This document shows positions 9,063 to 18,369 of a stretch of DNA of 64,000 nucleotides, piece by piece (within the stretch, counting starts at the first letter, position 1; each line of letters opens with the position of its first letter). The notes under the pieces are model-generated. The model had not been told where the DNA came from, made no database searches, and worked only from the letters and a program-made list of their open reading frames with translations. Both the position numbers and the translations under genes were made by a program. The stretch spans positions 186,001 to 250,000 of the forward strand of contig NZ_CP026995.1 of the NCBI RefSeq assembly GCF_013407185.1, read 5' to 3'. The stretch is from Nitrosopumilus ureiphilus (GTDB lineage: Archaea; Thermoproteota; Nitrososphaeria; Nitrososphaerales; Nitrosopumilaceae).

Positions 9063-9851
9063 ATGTTGCCATACCATATAGCACCTATGAGTGACGAAAA
9101 TTTTGAGACAGTCAATGCTGTAAATATTTTCTCTTTGGATGATGTAAAGATGAAAATTTTGGCAAAAGTTATCTCAAACAAGTCAAGCATAGAAATTTTG
9201 AATTTATTGTTTCGTAACGAGATGACTGCAAATGAAATTGCTCAGAAAACAAACATGTCGCTGCAACTTGTAAAATATTACTTGGAGAAAATGCAACAGA
9301 TTGACCTTGTACAGATTTCAAAAACTGAAAAAAACTCCAAGGCACGAGACATGAACTATTACAAAACATCAAAACTTGCAATAATAATTACACCTTCAAA
9401 GATTACTGAAAAAACAAAACAAAGCAAATTGCTAGTTCGCTCCTTTAATTCAATTTCTAAATTCTTTGCAATGGGATTAGTTTCTGCAATAACTGCACTA
9501 TCATTAGTGATGGTCTCTGCAGAAAGCCGTTTACTTGATCCTCTAAAAAGTTGGTATTCAGAATTTAGTTTGCCTGTAAAAATTTCTGGAACTGGTCTTG
9601 TCAATTCAGTAGATGAGTCATTATACATGGCAAAAACAAAGGTGGATGCTGTGGTTTCAAATCCAGGTGCAGGTTCTGGCACTCCTTATTTTGATCCATA
9701 TTCAAGCATACTTGATTTCACAGGATCTGATTTTACCATTACGATGATTGTACTTGCAGGAATTGGCGCTGTCATATCATTTGCAATTTTTAACAGGGTC
9801 ATTAAGACATTTCAAAAATGTACTTTGGATGACTCTTTCCAAAAAATATAG
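9063..9851 (+). CDS. Membrane-anchored winged-helix (ArsR-like) regulator with GSGTP motif
   Basis: Residues 20-110 form a winged helix of ArsR type (SSIEILNLLFRNEMTANEIA, then LVKYYLEKM). A membrane helix (about 135-155), an outer segment and a second membrane helix (about 222-245) follow, leaving a short cytoplasmic tail. The outer segment ends in S-N-P-G-A-G-S-G-T-P-Y-F, shared with the divergent small protein. This suggests one-component signalling in which an outer event controls DNA binding. An alternative start is ATG 9090. Confidence 0.75.
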   Translation: MLPYHIAPMSDENFETVNAVNIFSLDDVKMKILAKVISNKSSIEILNLLFRNEMTANEIAQKTNMSLQLVKYYLEKMQQIDLVQISKTEKNSKARDMNYYKTSKLAIIITPSKITEKTKQSKLLVRSFNSISKFFAMGLVSAITALSLVMVSAESRLLDPLKSWYSEFSLPVKISGTGLVNSVDESLYMAKTKVDAVVSNPGAGSGTPYFDPYSSILDFTGSDFTITMIVLAGIGAVISFAIFNRVIKTFQKCTLDDSFQKI

Positions 9852-9954
9852 GCAATCTGGTTTTCATGGTCTGTGCAATCCAACTTCCCAATCTGAAATA
9901 TTTTCTATTATATCCAAACACATCAGATAGAATTTCTTTCTCGTATGAATAAAA

Positions 9955-10350
9955 ATGGCAACGTTAAATGAGTATTGGGGGAATCTGGAAGACAAATACA
10001 TCACAGCTGGATTAGTTGATCAAAATGGAAACGATGTTGTAGATTATACTAGAATTCCAAATGGTCAGATAATCTACAAATTGTCATCACGGTATTATCC
10101 TGCAATTTGTGAGGACGGTCAAAAGATTAGAGGTGAGAGCAGATATCCTGAACCAATTCCAATAAAGCAAAAAGTCTCTGATGTGTTTTTTAAAACTGGC
10201 GACATTGGACTGTATCCTGATGATAAAGGAAGATATTTCTTTGATTTTGTATCGGGATCTGAGACTGATGTGGAATTTCATCCCAATGTACATGTAATTT
10301 TAAAGGATACAAAAATGCAATCTGGAAAACAAACGATAGGATTTTGCTGA
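9955..10350 (+). CDS. Hypothetical soluble protein
   Basis: This 131-residue protein has no signal or membrane segment. It is rich in aromatic and charged residues and probably mostly beta. It contains only two Cys, one in YPAICEDG and one at the extreme C-terminus (GFC). I do not recognise it. It lies 46 bp before the CPBP-family membrane protein, in the same direction, so co-transcription is possible. Confidence 0.6.
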   Translation: MATLNEYWGNLEDKYITAGLVDQNGNDVVDYTRIPNGQIIYKLSSRYYPAICEDGQKIRGESRYPEPIPIKQKVSDVFFKTGDIGLYPDDKGRYFFDFVSGSETDVEFHPNVHVILKDTKMQSGKQTIGFC

Positions 10351-10396
10351 AGTGTATTATATTCATACAGTTTTTGATTTTGGGTGACGAAAAAAA

Positions 10397-11068
10397 ATGA
10401 TTCATGAAATTAAGGACATCAACCCCAAAACATGGCTAAGACCATTCCAGAAAACCAGCACATTTTATCTTCTAAAAATGGGCTTGTTCTATCACGGATT
10501 AGGCTTGATTTTGATGTATGCAGGTTCTTTTTTTGCTAAAAGTGTCATTTCAGACTATGAGATACCGCAATTTCCTGTATCAATAATCCTTGCAATAAGT
10601 TCAGGACTGTTAGAGGAGTCAATATTTTTTGGAATGCCTTACTATATGACTGGCAATCCGCTCATACTACTTGGTACAGGAATTGTTTGGTCTGCATCAC
10701 ACTTGTTTAGTTCAGGAATATTCTCAGTTGAGACACTGGCATATGGGGGATTTCTTTTAACCATTCCACACATTTTTTTTAGTATCAGAACATGGATTAG
10801 CAATAAAGGATGGTTTGCAATACTGTTTCATTCTGCATGGAACTTTATTTTCTTGATTCTTTATTGCATGTGGGGGTTACGTCAGTGCAGTATTCTCAAT
10901 GACACATATGATATTCTAAATTTCATCATGGCAATATCAGCAGGAGTTATTGTATATCTTGCATATAGCAGCAAGAAAAAACATGTCAATAGATTTTTGT
11001 ATCTCATTCCTGTTGGAATAATATTTATTTCAATTCTGATTTTGTTTTCAAATAACGTTATCTTTTAA
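10397..11068 (+). CDS. CPBP/CAAX-protease-like membrane protein
   Basis: The 223-residue protein has about six membrane helices. The CPBP (Abi/Rce1-like) motifs are present in order: the Glu pair in SGLLEESIFFG, His in WSASHLFS and the H-x3-N in FHSAWNF. The Arg of the usual EExxxR motif is absent. Family members are membrane proteases or non-catalytic relatives, so activity is uncertain. Its 3' end overlaps the convergent regulator gene by 11 bp. Confidence 0.72.
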   Translation: MIHEIKDINPKTWLRPFQKTSTFYLLKMGLFYHGLGLILMYAGSFFAKSVISDYEIPQFPVSIILAISSGLLEESIFFGMPYYMTGNPLILLGTGIVWSASHLFSSGIFSVETLAYGGFLLTIPHIFFSIRTWISNKGWFAILFHSAWNFIFLILYCMWGLRQCSILNDTYDILNFIMAISAGVIVYLAYSSKKKHVNRFLYLIPVGIIFISILILFSNNVIF

Positions 11069-11678
11069 AATTTCTCTTAAACTCTTTGTATGATTTTATC
11101 ATGGTTTCCATGAGTTCATCAAGGGTTTTCTGTGTTCCTGGAAGATCACGATATAATTCTGCCCAAAGTTTTTGATAGTGAGGATCTGGGGACAACATCA
11201 TCGAGCCAAACAAGATCTGAATGTCACGAGATATCGAATCCTCACCTCTTTTTATTTTCTCTATCTGATCTTCAACTGCACTAAAATATTCCATGTATTT
11301 TCTAAACACATGTTTTGATTTTTTTAGATTCTCAAATGTTATATCAAATCCTTCAGATTCAAGATCTTTTTGAAATTCTTTGTTTTCTATCCATATTAGA
11401 AAATAGTTTTCAATTTTTCGGGCAAACTCTGAATCTAGTTTATAGACATTGATTATTCCATAAATTGTAGGACCGTATTCTATTTTTTTCCTGCCTTTTC
11501 TTTTTGACTCATAAACTCGAATCCTGCCTGTCTTGCTTAGTTGCTTAAAGTGCCTGTGAATGGTACCTATTGGTATTCCTGTTTTGCTGTTTGCAGAGTA
11601 TAGTGTAAGCGGACCATGATCCATTATCGCCCTGAATATATCCATTGACGTCTGGGTAGTAGTGGATATATTCACCAT
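11058..11678 (-). CDS. Winged-helix transcriptional regulator with helical C-terminal domain
   Basis: Residues 12-75 form a winged helix (TSMDIFRAIMDHGPLTLYSA, IPIGTIHRHFKQL, then a basic wing KRKGRKK). The remaining 130 residues are charged helices and probably dimerise or sense a ligand. A 12-bp motif occurs inside its 5' end and three times around the divergent start of the exported protein at 11731, suggesting autoregulation and control of that neighbour. Met12 is an alternative start. Confidence 0.72.
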   Translation of the reverse strand: MVNISTTTQTSMDIFRAIMDHGPLTLYSANSKTGIPIGTIHRHFKQLSKTGRIRVYESKRKGRKKIEYGPTIYGIINVYKLDSEFARKIENYFLIWIENKEFQKDLESEGFDITFENLKKSKHVFRKYMEYFSAVEDQIEKIKRGEDSISRDIQILFGSMMLSPDPHYQKLWAELYRDLPGTQKTLDELMETMIKSYKEFKRNFKR

Positions 11679-11729
11679 ATATCATGTATTTGATAATAAT
11701 GGATATATTCATTTCTATGGATATATTAA
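11633..11729. promoter_or_regulatory. Four copies of a 12-bp operator-like motif
   Basis: TGGATATATTCA occurs at 11663-11674 and 11700-11711, with a variant ending in AA at 11718-11729. An exact inverted copy is at 11633-11644. The cluster spans the divergent start region of the winged-helix regulator and the exported protein. It is a likely binding site for the adjacent regulator, though the ATATAT core also resembles promoter sequence. Confidence 0.55.
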
Positions 11730-11730
11730 T

Positions 11731-12876
11731 ATGAAACATTTCCTTATCGTGATACTTTTAGTATCAGGCCTTGTTCCATATGCATCAGCTGCACAACTTG
11801 ACGCTGCAATATTGTCTGAAAAAGATTTTGTGGAACCATCATTTCAGTTTTTGAGAGTGATTTACATTGAATATCCAAATGACGGAGAGATTTCAGAATC
11901 ACTACGCAATACAAAACAAACACTTTCTTTTGTAGCAGATCACAGCACTCCTGGAACGGATGAACTTGTAAAACAGATCAATCAAAATCTAAAAACAATT
12001 TCAAGCAGTGCTGTTGTTACTGATGTGAAAATTCAATATCAAGCAATATTGCAGGGAAATGAGCACTCTGCAGTAATTGAATACAAGGTACAGTTAATTC
12101 CAACAATTACAAATCACATTCTTGAAAAATCATTTGAGAAAAGTACAGTTGATGCTAACTGGAGAGGAATTTCGCTAGATGTTCCAATAATTCTTCAAAC
12201 AGAATACGGTTCATTTGATGTAAACAATCCAAAATCTGCACTGAATGTAATGATGCCAGAGATTTCAGAAAAATTAAATGGCGTAACAATACTTGAATTG
12301 CCTTTAATTGATGCAAGTGGAATAATGACTCTTCCGTTACACAAATGGCATTCTTTATTTGACAACACTGCAATAATGTCTGATGCCATAGAATACAATT
12401 ATGCCGGAAAAAATGTCATAACTCACTATTCTATGGGCGAGTGTAGTATCGAAGTTGGCATGTGTAATGATAGAGAATGGATTCAAGAAATTGAACTTGA
12501 CAAAAAATATGTCGTAAAAATCATAGAATCAAGTGATGATGCAACTATTTCCTTTGAAGGCTATGTTGACACCATACGTGTTAATGGAAATGAAGTATTT
12601 CAAACCAATCTAAAATCACTGGTCATACAAAAGCCAGACACTGATGAGTTCCCAGCAACTGTGATGTATGGAATGGCAGGCATTGCAGCTATTGGTGCAG
12701 TAGTCATGTTTGTGATAAGTGACAGAAAACTAAAGAAGGACAAAGATGAGGGTCAAACAGGCGTGGATCCGGCACATTTGAAATCCTATGAGACTAGCAG
12801 TTCTGCTGGAAGTTACAAAACAAACAGGGGAGAATCTTATCTAATTCCAAACCATAAATCCAAGATGCCTCTTTGA
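11731..12876 (+). CDS. Exported, C-terminally membrane-anchored protein
   Basis: From ATG 11731 the product has about 381 residues with a clean signal peptide (MKHFLIVILLVSGLVPYASA). A large outer domain and one membrane helix (about 310-330) follow, then a charged cytoplasmic tail. A longer in-frame start at 11662 would hide the signal and is unlikely. The outer domain includes a Cys pair (GECSIEVGMCND). Expression is probably controlled by the divergent regulator through the repeated motif over the start. The family is not recognised. Confidence 0.75.
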   Translation: MKHFLIVILLVSGLVPYASAAQLDAAILSEKDFVEPSFQFLRVIYIEYPNDGEISESLRNTKQTLSFVADHSTPGTDELVKQINQNLKTISSSAVVTDVKIQYQAILQGNEHSAVIEYKVQLIPTITNHILEKSFEKSTVDANWRGISLDVPIILQTEYGSFDVNNPKSALNVMMPEISEKLNGVTILELPLIDASGIMTLPLHKWHSLFDNTAIMSDAIEYNYAGKNVITHYSMGECSIEVGMCNDREWIQEIELDKKYVVKIIESSDDATISFEGYVDTIRVNGNEVFQTNLKSLVIQKPDTDEFPATVMYGMAGIAAIGAVVMFVISDRKLKKDKDEGQTGVDPAHLKSYETSSSAGSYKTNRGESYLIPNHKSKMPL

Positions 12877-12918
12877 GAGATTCTATCCGTCATAATTTCA
12901 AAAACTTTGTTTATTCCC

Positions 12919-12940
12919 AATGATCAGAACACTTTATGAA
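12919..12940 (+). promoter_or_regulatory. Promoter element identical to that at 15879
   Basis: A 22-bp stretch ending in ACACTTTATGAA is identical to 15879-15900. It lies 23 bp before the TTG start of the next gene. The CTTTATGAA part sits at TATA-box distance. The conserved upstream GATCAGAA goes beyond what a TATA box needs and suggests a shared regulator. Confidence 0.5.
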
Positions 12941-12963
12941 TATCCATTTCTAATTTGAAATAA

Positions 12964-13401
12964 TTGGCATCCTTAATTCTTAGTATTGTCATAGCAATAG
13001 TGCTTTTCACGTTTCTTCAAATGATCATTCCGTTTCCCTTTGGATTAGTTATAGGACTTGTTATGACAATACTTGTTGTCGGATATGCTCTAAGACATCC
13101 ATCACCAAGAAAACACTCTATTCTAAATTACAGACGTGTTGATCCAATAAATGAAAAAGAAAGACTACAAAATGAGGAAGCACTAAGAATTTTAGAAAAA
13201 AAATACATTGAGGAGAAAATCTCAAAAGAAGAATATCTGCAAAGAAAAAAAGAATTTGAAGACATTGAATACAATCCTAGAAAATGCAAAGTCTGCGGTT
13301 CAGAAGAATTCAAATTCATATCAGAGGAACATGTTGAGGAACCTGGTGAATATACTTCTGACGTTGGATATTACAAATGTAAAAGATGTGGTGCAAAATG
13401 A
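12964..13401 (+). CDS. Membrane protein with SHOCT-like helix pair and zinc ribbon
   Basis: Two hydrophobic segments at the N-terminus (about 1-19 and 22-42) precede a SHOCT-like charged helix pair (LEKKYIEEKISKEEYLQRKK). A C-terminal zinc ribbon follows, with CKVCGSEEF and then YKCKRCGAK. The product has 145 residues. The promoter is the 22-bp element shared with the exported protein at 15925, and the TTG start suits its spacing. The biochemical role is unknown. Confidence 0.7.
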   Translation: MASLILSIVIAIVLFTFLQMIIPFPFGLVIGLVMTILVVGYALRHPSPRKHSILNYRRVDPINEKERLQNEEALRILEKKYIEEKISKEEYLQRKKEFEDIEYNPRKCKVCGSEEFKFISEEHVEEPGEYTSDVGYYKCKRCGAK

Positions 13402-13479
13402 ACACCAAATCACTGATGAAAACACATTATTCAAAATAATTTTAGGATTTGCAATTTTTCTTAGTATGGAAGATGGTTA

Positions 13480-13625
13480 TTTTACAATAGCTCCAAGTGT
13501 TATGGTAACGTGATTTGTTTCATATTTTTCGTATGGTCGCACAAAACTCTGCAATGATTGGATTGTTTACTTTGCCTTCATAGTATTTCTTTATTTTTCC
13601 AGAATAATTGAAGAAAAAACTGAAT
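13480..13625 (-). pseudogene. Degraded coding remnant
   Basis: On the minus strand, two frames read protein-like text: N-Y-S-G-K-I-K-K-Y-Y-E-G-K-V-N-N, then after a frame change V-R-P-Y-E-K-Y-E-T-N-H-V-T-I-T-L before a stop. No intact ORF joins them. It looks like the end of a broken gene next to a mobile-element remnant. The rest of 13,402-13,687 shows nothing else I can name. Confidence 0.3.
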
Positions 13626-13687
13626 AAATTAACTATCATATAACATCAGTTTCTTTTCTTCCAGAGATGAAATGCAGTGAATTTACA

Positions 13688-14139
13688 GATGCGTATGGGA
13701 AAGCCTAAACCCTTTAGGGTTGGAATGAAAGCAAGCACACCGCAGGTCTCTTGGAACACAACAAAATTGTTAAGTCTATCAAAGCCGCACCACTGCCAAT
13801 AATGTTCGATATGGAGATTGCCTGTGTCGCACCTATTTCGTCTTTAGGTAATCGCTTGAACACTTTGAACCTCTTGAAATCCTCTGAAATAGAGGTTGAG
13901 AATGTCGCTGTCAATCACCCCGTAGACAGACAGAGAAACGACATATCTTGATTGCATACAGAAAGAGATGTATGCAAGGGGAGCACTGATACCCCAAAAT
14001 GGCAAAAAACACTCAAGGATGAATATGACCATAGAACTCGGCAACACTGGTTTCTGCAAAACCTGCTCCGATGGCAACAGATGAGGACGAAACCGAATGA
14101 AAAGTAGAACCTCCAACCTTTAAGGTGGAGAGTATGTCA
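13688..14139 (+). mobile_element. TnpB/omega-RNA-derived mini-element, copy A
   Basis: The left part has the hairpin AAACCCTTTAGGGTT followed by GGAATGAAAGCAAGCACACC. The right part has GAAAAGTAGAACC and a stem CTCCAACC-TTTA-AGGTGGAG, then GTATGTCA. The order resembles the ends of IS200/IS605-group elements whose right end carries omega-RNA. It aligns over its full length with the copy at 22568. No tnpA or tnpB ORF remains. It follows TTAC, a plausible target site. Confidence 0.6.
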
Positions 14140-14191
14140 GTGGCATGAATCAATAGACATGTCTCTTATGTATGATTGAGCATTTTTTTGC

Positions 14192-14305
14192 ATGATCGAC
14201 TATTGCAGGCATCTTAAATGTCCTGACTGTAAGAAATCTGGACTGTATTGCCCTTTGCACAGAAATGAAGTCAAAAAGATACTTGAAAAAAAGAACAACA
14301 AGTAA
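14192..14305 (+). CDS. 37-residue Cys-rich zinc-finger-like microprotein
   Basis: The ORF encodes a short protein with Cys/His pattern Y-C-R-H-L-K-C-P-D-C-K and then Y-C-P-L-H, followed by a Lys-rich tail. The spacing suits one zinc site. It overlaps no other likely coding start, because the nuclease downstream most likely begins at 14337. Its size makes it easy to miss. The function is unknown. Confidence 0.5.
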   Translation: MIDYCRHLKCPDCKKSGLYCPLHRNEVKKILEKKNNK

Positions 14306-14336
14306 ATTCTTAGAATACATGTGTTGTTTAGATAAT

Positions 14337-14897
14337 ATGAAAAATGGATACAAAGTTTCAATAATTGGCGTAATCCCAATCGTATTTGTAACTGGAATAT
14401 TTGGTCTAAATGTAGGCTCGTCTTTAGAAATTAATGATGGTGTATCCCAAAATCAGATTACTGCAACAGAATCTGAAAGAAATGAAATTATTTTAGAAAA
14501 AGATATTGTCTCACATGATGTAAATCTGTCATGTACAGGAAATGAACAATGTCTTACGGGAATGATCACAAGAATTGTAGATGGTGATACCATATATCTT
14601 GATGAAGATCATGAAATCCGACTTTCTCTTACAAATACTCCTGAAAGACACGAGATGGGATTCTATAATGCAAGTCAATTTACCGCAGTTCTGTGTCCTG
14701 TTGGTACCAAAGCTACAGTGGATCAAGACGACAAACAACCATATGACGTGTATGGAAGAATGCTTGGAAAAGTAACATGTGGAAACAAAGTCCTCAACTC
14801 TGAACTTCTCTATGCCGGTCATGCAAATATTTTGACTCGTTATTGTTCTACAAGCGAATTTTCAAATGAGATATGGGCAGAGGAATTTGGCTGTTGA
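14337..14897 (+). CDS. Exported thermonuclease-like (SNase) protein
   Basis: From ATG 14337 the product has an N-terminal signal or anchor (GYKVSIIGVIPIVFVTGIFG) and then a staphylococcal-nuclease domain. Motifs are RIVDGDTIYL, EIRLSLTNTPER and VYGRMLGKV, which keep the catalytic Arg and Glu positions. It would cut DNA or RNA outside the cell. A longer in-frame start at 14265 would bury the signal and overlap the microprotein. The C-terminus has paired Cys that may form a disulphide. Confidence 0.8.
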   Translation: MKNGYKVSIIGVIPIVFVTGIFGLNVGSSLEINDGVSQNQITATESERNEIILEKDIVSHDVNLSCTGNEQCLTGMITRIVDGDTIYLDEDHEIRLSLTNTPERHEMGFYNASQFTAVLCPVGTKATVDQDDKQPYDVYGRMLGKVTCGNKVLNSELLYAGHANILTRYCSTSEFSNEIWAEEFGC

Positions 14898-14968
14898 AAC
14901 TGTATGTTGATATCACAAGTCTTGGAAGAGTTTATGAATACAATTTTACCCCTACAGTGTGGTTTTAC

Positions 14969-15850
14969 ATGCCAATTTTAAACAAAAATCTAAAACAATT
15001 CATGGAAGAAATGGTCTCCCAACTAGTAAAAGAATATCCTAATGAAATTGTATCCTTTGTACTGTTTGGCTCTGCAACAACTGGTGAGTGGATACGTGGA
15101 AAATCAGACATTGATTGCATTGTTATAATCAGAAACAAAAAACTCTGCAAGGAAATTGAAAACTATCTGAACAAGCTTTTACTCTTACTTGATGTCAAAT
15201 ATGACCTAAAACTGTCTGAGACATGCACATCATACAAAAAGACTGACAATCTTGCACTGGATCTCATCTTTAAGACTGAAAACAAGATGATGTTCGGACA
15301 GCCGTTTTATGTGGTGGCTCAAGACCAACTGGATCTAAAAGGATTTAAGATAAGAAAAGACCTCAAAATGGAAATTGGAACAAGAACCATAGCATCACTT
15401 GGATTGTTCCTACAGCGAATAAAAAATACTGGGATCATACTGTATGGAAAAGACATTAGAAAAGAAATTCCAAAATCGGTTCCGACAATTGAAAAGGTAA
15501 AGGCATCATTTAATGCAATGCTGCTTTTGATGATGAGTTTTATTATATTTCCATACAGTCCAAAGTCTGCATTTTCTCATGCAGTAAAAGCAAATTTCTG
15601 GGCTTGCGATGACGTACTTTTTGCATTGGACAAACCATTATCTACAACAAAACAAGAGATACAAGAAATTTGTTCCATCTTTGGCAAGTCTGAAATTGAT
15701 TCTGATCATTTGATGTTGTCATTGGAATATAAAAAAACCAAAGATGACATGAAAATGAAAAAAATATTTGTTCTACAGTACATGCTAAAGAGCACAAAAT
15801 TTGTTTACGGGTTATATGCAATTACCTTGAGAAAATTATTCACGCTATGA
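14969..15850 (+). CDS. Nucleotidyltransferase-domain protein (MNT-like)
   Basis: About 293 residues from ATG 14969. The N-terminal domain has the pol-beta superfamily signature FVLFGSATTGEWIRGKSDID, giving the GS and DxD-like acidic pair, followed by a second acidic strand (LALDLIF). Residues 130-290 are helical, resembling the C-terminal part of aminoglycoside-type transferases. It may add nucleotides to a small molecule, protein or RNA. A TTTATGAAT box 24 bp upstream supports this start over the longer frame. Confidence 0.68.
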   Translation: MPILNKNLKQFMEEMVSQLVKEYPNEIVSFVLFGSATTGEWIRGKSDIDCIVIIRNKKLCKEIENYLNKLLLLLDVKYDLKLSETCTSYKKTDNLALDLIFKTENKMMFGQPFYVVAQDQLDLKGFKIRKDLKMEIGTRTIASLGLFLQRIKNTGIILYGKDIRKEIPKSVPTIEKVKASFNAMLLLMMSFIIFPYSPKSAFSHAVKANFWACDDVLFALDKPLSTTKQEIQEICSIFGKSEIDSDHLMLSLEYKKTKDDMKMKKIFVLQYMLKSTKFVYGLYAITLRKLFTL

Positions 15851-15878
15851 GCATGATTATGTGTAAACTATATCTATA

Positions 15879-15900
15879 AATGATCAGAACACTTTATGAA
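15879..15900 (+). promoter_or_regulatory. Promoter element identical to that at 12919
   Basis: Same 22-bp sequence as 12919-12940, here 24 bp before the ATG at 15925. Both sites are also followed at short distance by CTAATTTGAA. The two genes served encode membrane or exported proteins, so joint regulation is plausible. Confidence 0.5.
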
Positions 15901-15924
15901 CTTGCTAATTTGAATTGGAATTGA

Positions 15925-18048
15925 ATGAAATGTTTTCTCTTCGTTTTAATTTTATTTATGGTCTCATTCTCGCTAATCAATGATGCATCTGCAGTCTGTT
16001 GTTTTCCTTATGAGATAACACACTACATAGATCCTGAAACAGGGTATTTGATAATTGAAGGACAGTTGTGGAATGATTCCTATAGGGGAGAACCCTTTGG
16101 AACTGTCAACTATCAGTTTCAGTTCTTTGATTCTGAACGTAATGTACTTTTTGAAAGAGATATTTCATTGACGAACGGACTGCCAATTAATGGCGGCTTT
16201 GTGATTCCTCCTGGAGTTGCTTTGCCATTTCACATAGTAATTGATGATGTTGATGAAGAAATAATCCAGAAGATACGCTCTGTTAGCAGTGGAGGTAACA
16301 ATGTGCTAGAATATTTTTCATGGAAGCCTGCAGATCTTAAAATCAAATTTGACCATCTCGAAAAAGTTGCAATAATACATGACTCCAAAAACCAAGACAT
16401 TTTCTACAAGTGGAAAATAAGCGGAACCATAACAAACGCACACTCTGAAAAAGCTCACGATGTCTATGTGACGGCAAGTCTTTTGGAAGGAGAATATGGA
16501 TTTTTAGGAACAGCGGGTTATTCTAAAGATGATATTCATCCTTTGGTTTTAGATGGATTTGAGACAAAAGATTTTGTAATTTATTCAATATTGCCAAAAG
16601 ACAAGACTCCAGACAATGTTAGCCTTTATGCAGAATCAAGCATATCTTCAATGATCCATCAACGCTACAAGCCAATTATTCTAAAAAACATAATAGACTA
16701 TGAGGGTAGAGTTGCATCTGATCCAAAAAAGCCGATTCTAATTTCTGCAAATGTCACAAACATATCTCGTGAAAATTTTGATCTTGACTGGATGATCCAG
16801 ATAAAAAAATCCCCAAAGAGTATCGCTGAAGGTGATATGACAAAATATCCTGAAAGCAAAGTCGAATTCATAAAAAAAATACCCGTACATATTGATGGGC
16901 AAAAAAGCGTGTTACTAGAATACCCGTGGATTCCGCAGTCCGGCGGAATCTATTTTTATGAGATGTATCTTTGGAATGGTTACAATCCAGTCTCTTATCC
17001 ATTTACTGGTAATTTTTTTTCACAAGGTGAGATGTTTGTAAGTCACAATCTGTATTCCATAAAAAATCAAATAAACTCAGGAACTCCTCTTGATGAGCTT
17101 GTATGTAGAGAAGGATTGAAGTTGGTACACATGGCAAGAAATGCAAATCTTGTATGTGTAAAATACGAATCAATTCCAAAATTGATTGAAAGAGGATGGA
17201 TTATTACAAATCATGAAGACACATCCTTTGAAATAATCACCCCCGAATCCACATTTGCAACATTTTATGTACAACCCCAAATTACTAGTGTCATCCTCAA
17301 ACAAGATAGTACAATACGTATTCATCTTTTCTCATACATCAAAGAATCTGATGAATGGGATATGGTTTTTGACAGAATATTTGATAAAGTTCCAAAAAAT
17401 TTCAAGATTGGGATAGTTGAAAATACTCCAGAGAACATAAATGAGTTTGTCACACTAGGAAAAGAGAATCTCCCATCAGGAATTAATATAGAATTATTAC
17501 GTGAGGGCGGATATTTTGTGGTTTATTTTACCTCAAACAAATCATTGGAACCTGGTAAATATGATTTGTCTATTGTTTCCGTAGACAAAGCAGGGACAGT
17601 AATTCAAAAACCATTATTTGTAATTGCTGTGAAAGCAGACACAACACCAACACAAAGCAATACAGTAAAAATATCTTACAATAAACATCCGTGGGGAATC
17701 AATTTAGAAAACATATCTGAACAAGAGTATTGGATTAGATCTGATAGGGTATTGCCTTCACCTCCTTCTCCAATATTGAATGTAACACAAGACAACATTC
17801 ATCCGGATGTACAAGAGTTAATTGATCTCATGTGGTCACAAGATACAAAATATGTTCCATCAGAATATGATAAAAAAATATTGCTAGCAGAAAATGAAAC
17901 CAACTTAAAAATGGATCCTCAAAAAATAAGGAATTGGTTAGAAACCACATATGTTCAACAGTTCAAAAGAAATTTAGATGATTCTTATAGTAACTACATT
18001 AGATATGATGGTAAAATTTACTCCTTTGGATTTGTTATTGCAGATTGA
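15925..18048 (+). CDS. Large exported thaumarchaeal protein
   Basis: The 707-residue product starts with a signal peptide (residues 1-23, cut near DASA-V) and then C-C-F-P. The body is beta-rich and looks like repeated immunoglobulin-like folds. Around residues 388-425 a segment with C-R-E-G-L-K-L-V and then L-V-C-V-K resembles the short Cys-containing module found in other thaumarchaeal exported proteins. It has no C-terminal anchor. It is likely a cell-surface or secreted protein; the exact role is unknown. Confidence 0.75.
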   Translation: MKCFLFVLILFMVSFSLINDASAVCCFPYEITHYIDPETGYLIIEGQLWNDSYRGEPFGTVNYQFQFFDSERNVLFERDISLTNGLPINGGFVIPPGVALPFHIVIDDVDEEIIQKIRSVSSGGNNVLEYFSWKPADLKIKFDHLEKVAIIHDSKNQDIFYKWKISGTITNAHSEKAHDVYVTASLLEGEYGFLGTAGYSKDDIHPLVLDGFETKDFVIYSILPKDKTPDNVSLYAESSISSMIHQRYKPIILKNIIDYEGRVASDPKKPILISANVTNISRENFDLDWMIQIKKSPKSIAEGDMTKYPESKVEFIKKIPVHIDGQKSVLLEYPWIPQSGGIYFYEMYLWNGYNPVSYPFTGNFFSQGEMFVSHNLYSIKNQINSGTPLDELVCREGLKLVHMARNANLVCVKYESIPKLIERGWIITNHEDTSFEIITPESTFATFYVQPQITSVILKQDSTIRIHLFSYIKESDEWDMVFDRIFDKVPKNFKIGIVENTPENINEFVTLGKENLPSGINIELLREGGYFVVYFTSNKSLEPGKYDLSIVSVDKAGTVIQKPLFVIAVKADTTPTQSNTVKISYNKHPWGINLENISEQEYWIRSDRVLPSPPSPILNVTQDNIHPDVQELIDLMWSQDTKYVPSEYDKKILLAENETNLKMDPQKIRNWLETTYVQQFKRNLDDSYSNYIRYDGKIYSFGFVIAD

Positions 18049-18052
18049 AAAT

Positions 18053-18369
18053 GAAAACTAGACTTTTGACAATGAATCATCTAAATCAAATTTAGAACAA
18101 CTTCAAACAGTTTTGAACTATTGCAACGATCCTTCTGAGGAAAAAAATCTAATCAGCATTGAATATTTCAATGACACTCATTATATTAACAATAATCTTT
18201 GTAAATGGTAAAAGATAGAAAAATATACAAACACTGACTTTGATTGTATTTTTGGACAAAACAAATGGATTATTGGTGAAGAAATAACATTCACATCTAC
18301 AACAAACACGAATGCCTATGGGGAGAAGAATTTAATTATTAAAAAATTAGTTTACTCCGTACTCTTGTG
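18053..18369 (+). pseudogene. Frameshifted remnant of an exported or soluble protein
   Basis: Downstream of the large exported protein the plus strand reads T-F-D-N-E-S-S-K-S-N-L-E-Q-L-Q-T-V-L-N up to a stop after N-L-C-K-W. A second frame then reads K-I-E-K-Y-T-N-T-D-F-D-C-I-F-G-Q and continues to about 18369. No start codon gives an intact ORF over both parts. The text looks like real coding sequence broken by a frameshift. Confidence 0.4.

Noticed and set aside
11662-11730. Upstream start of the exported protein at 11731
   Set aside because: The longer start would put 23 residues before a classic signal peptide and would begin inside an operator repeat.
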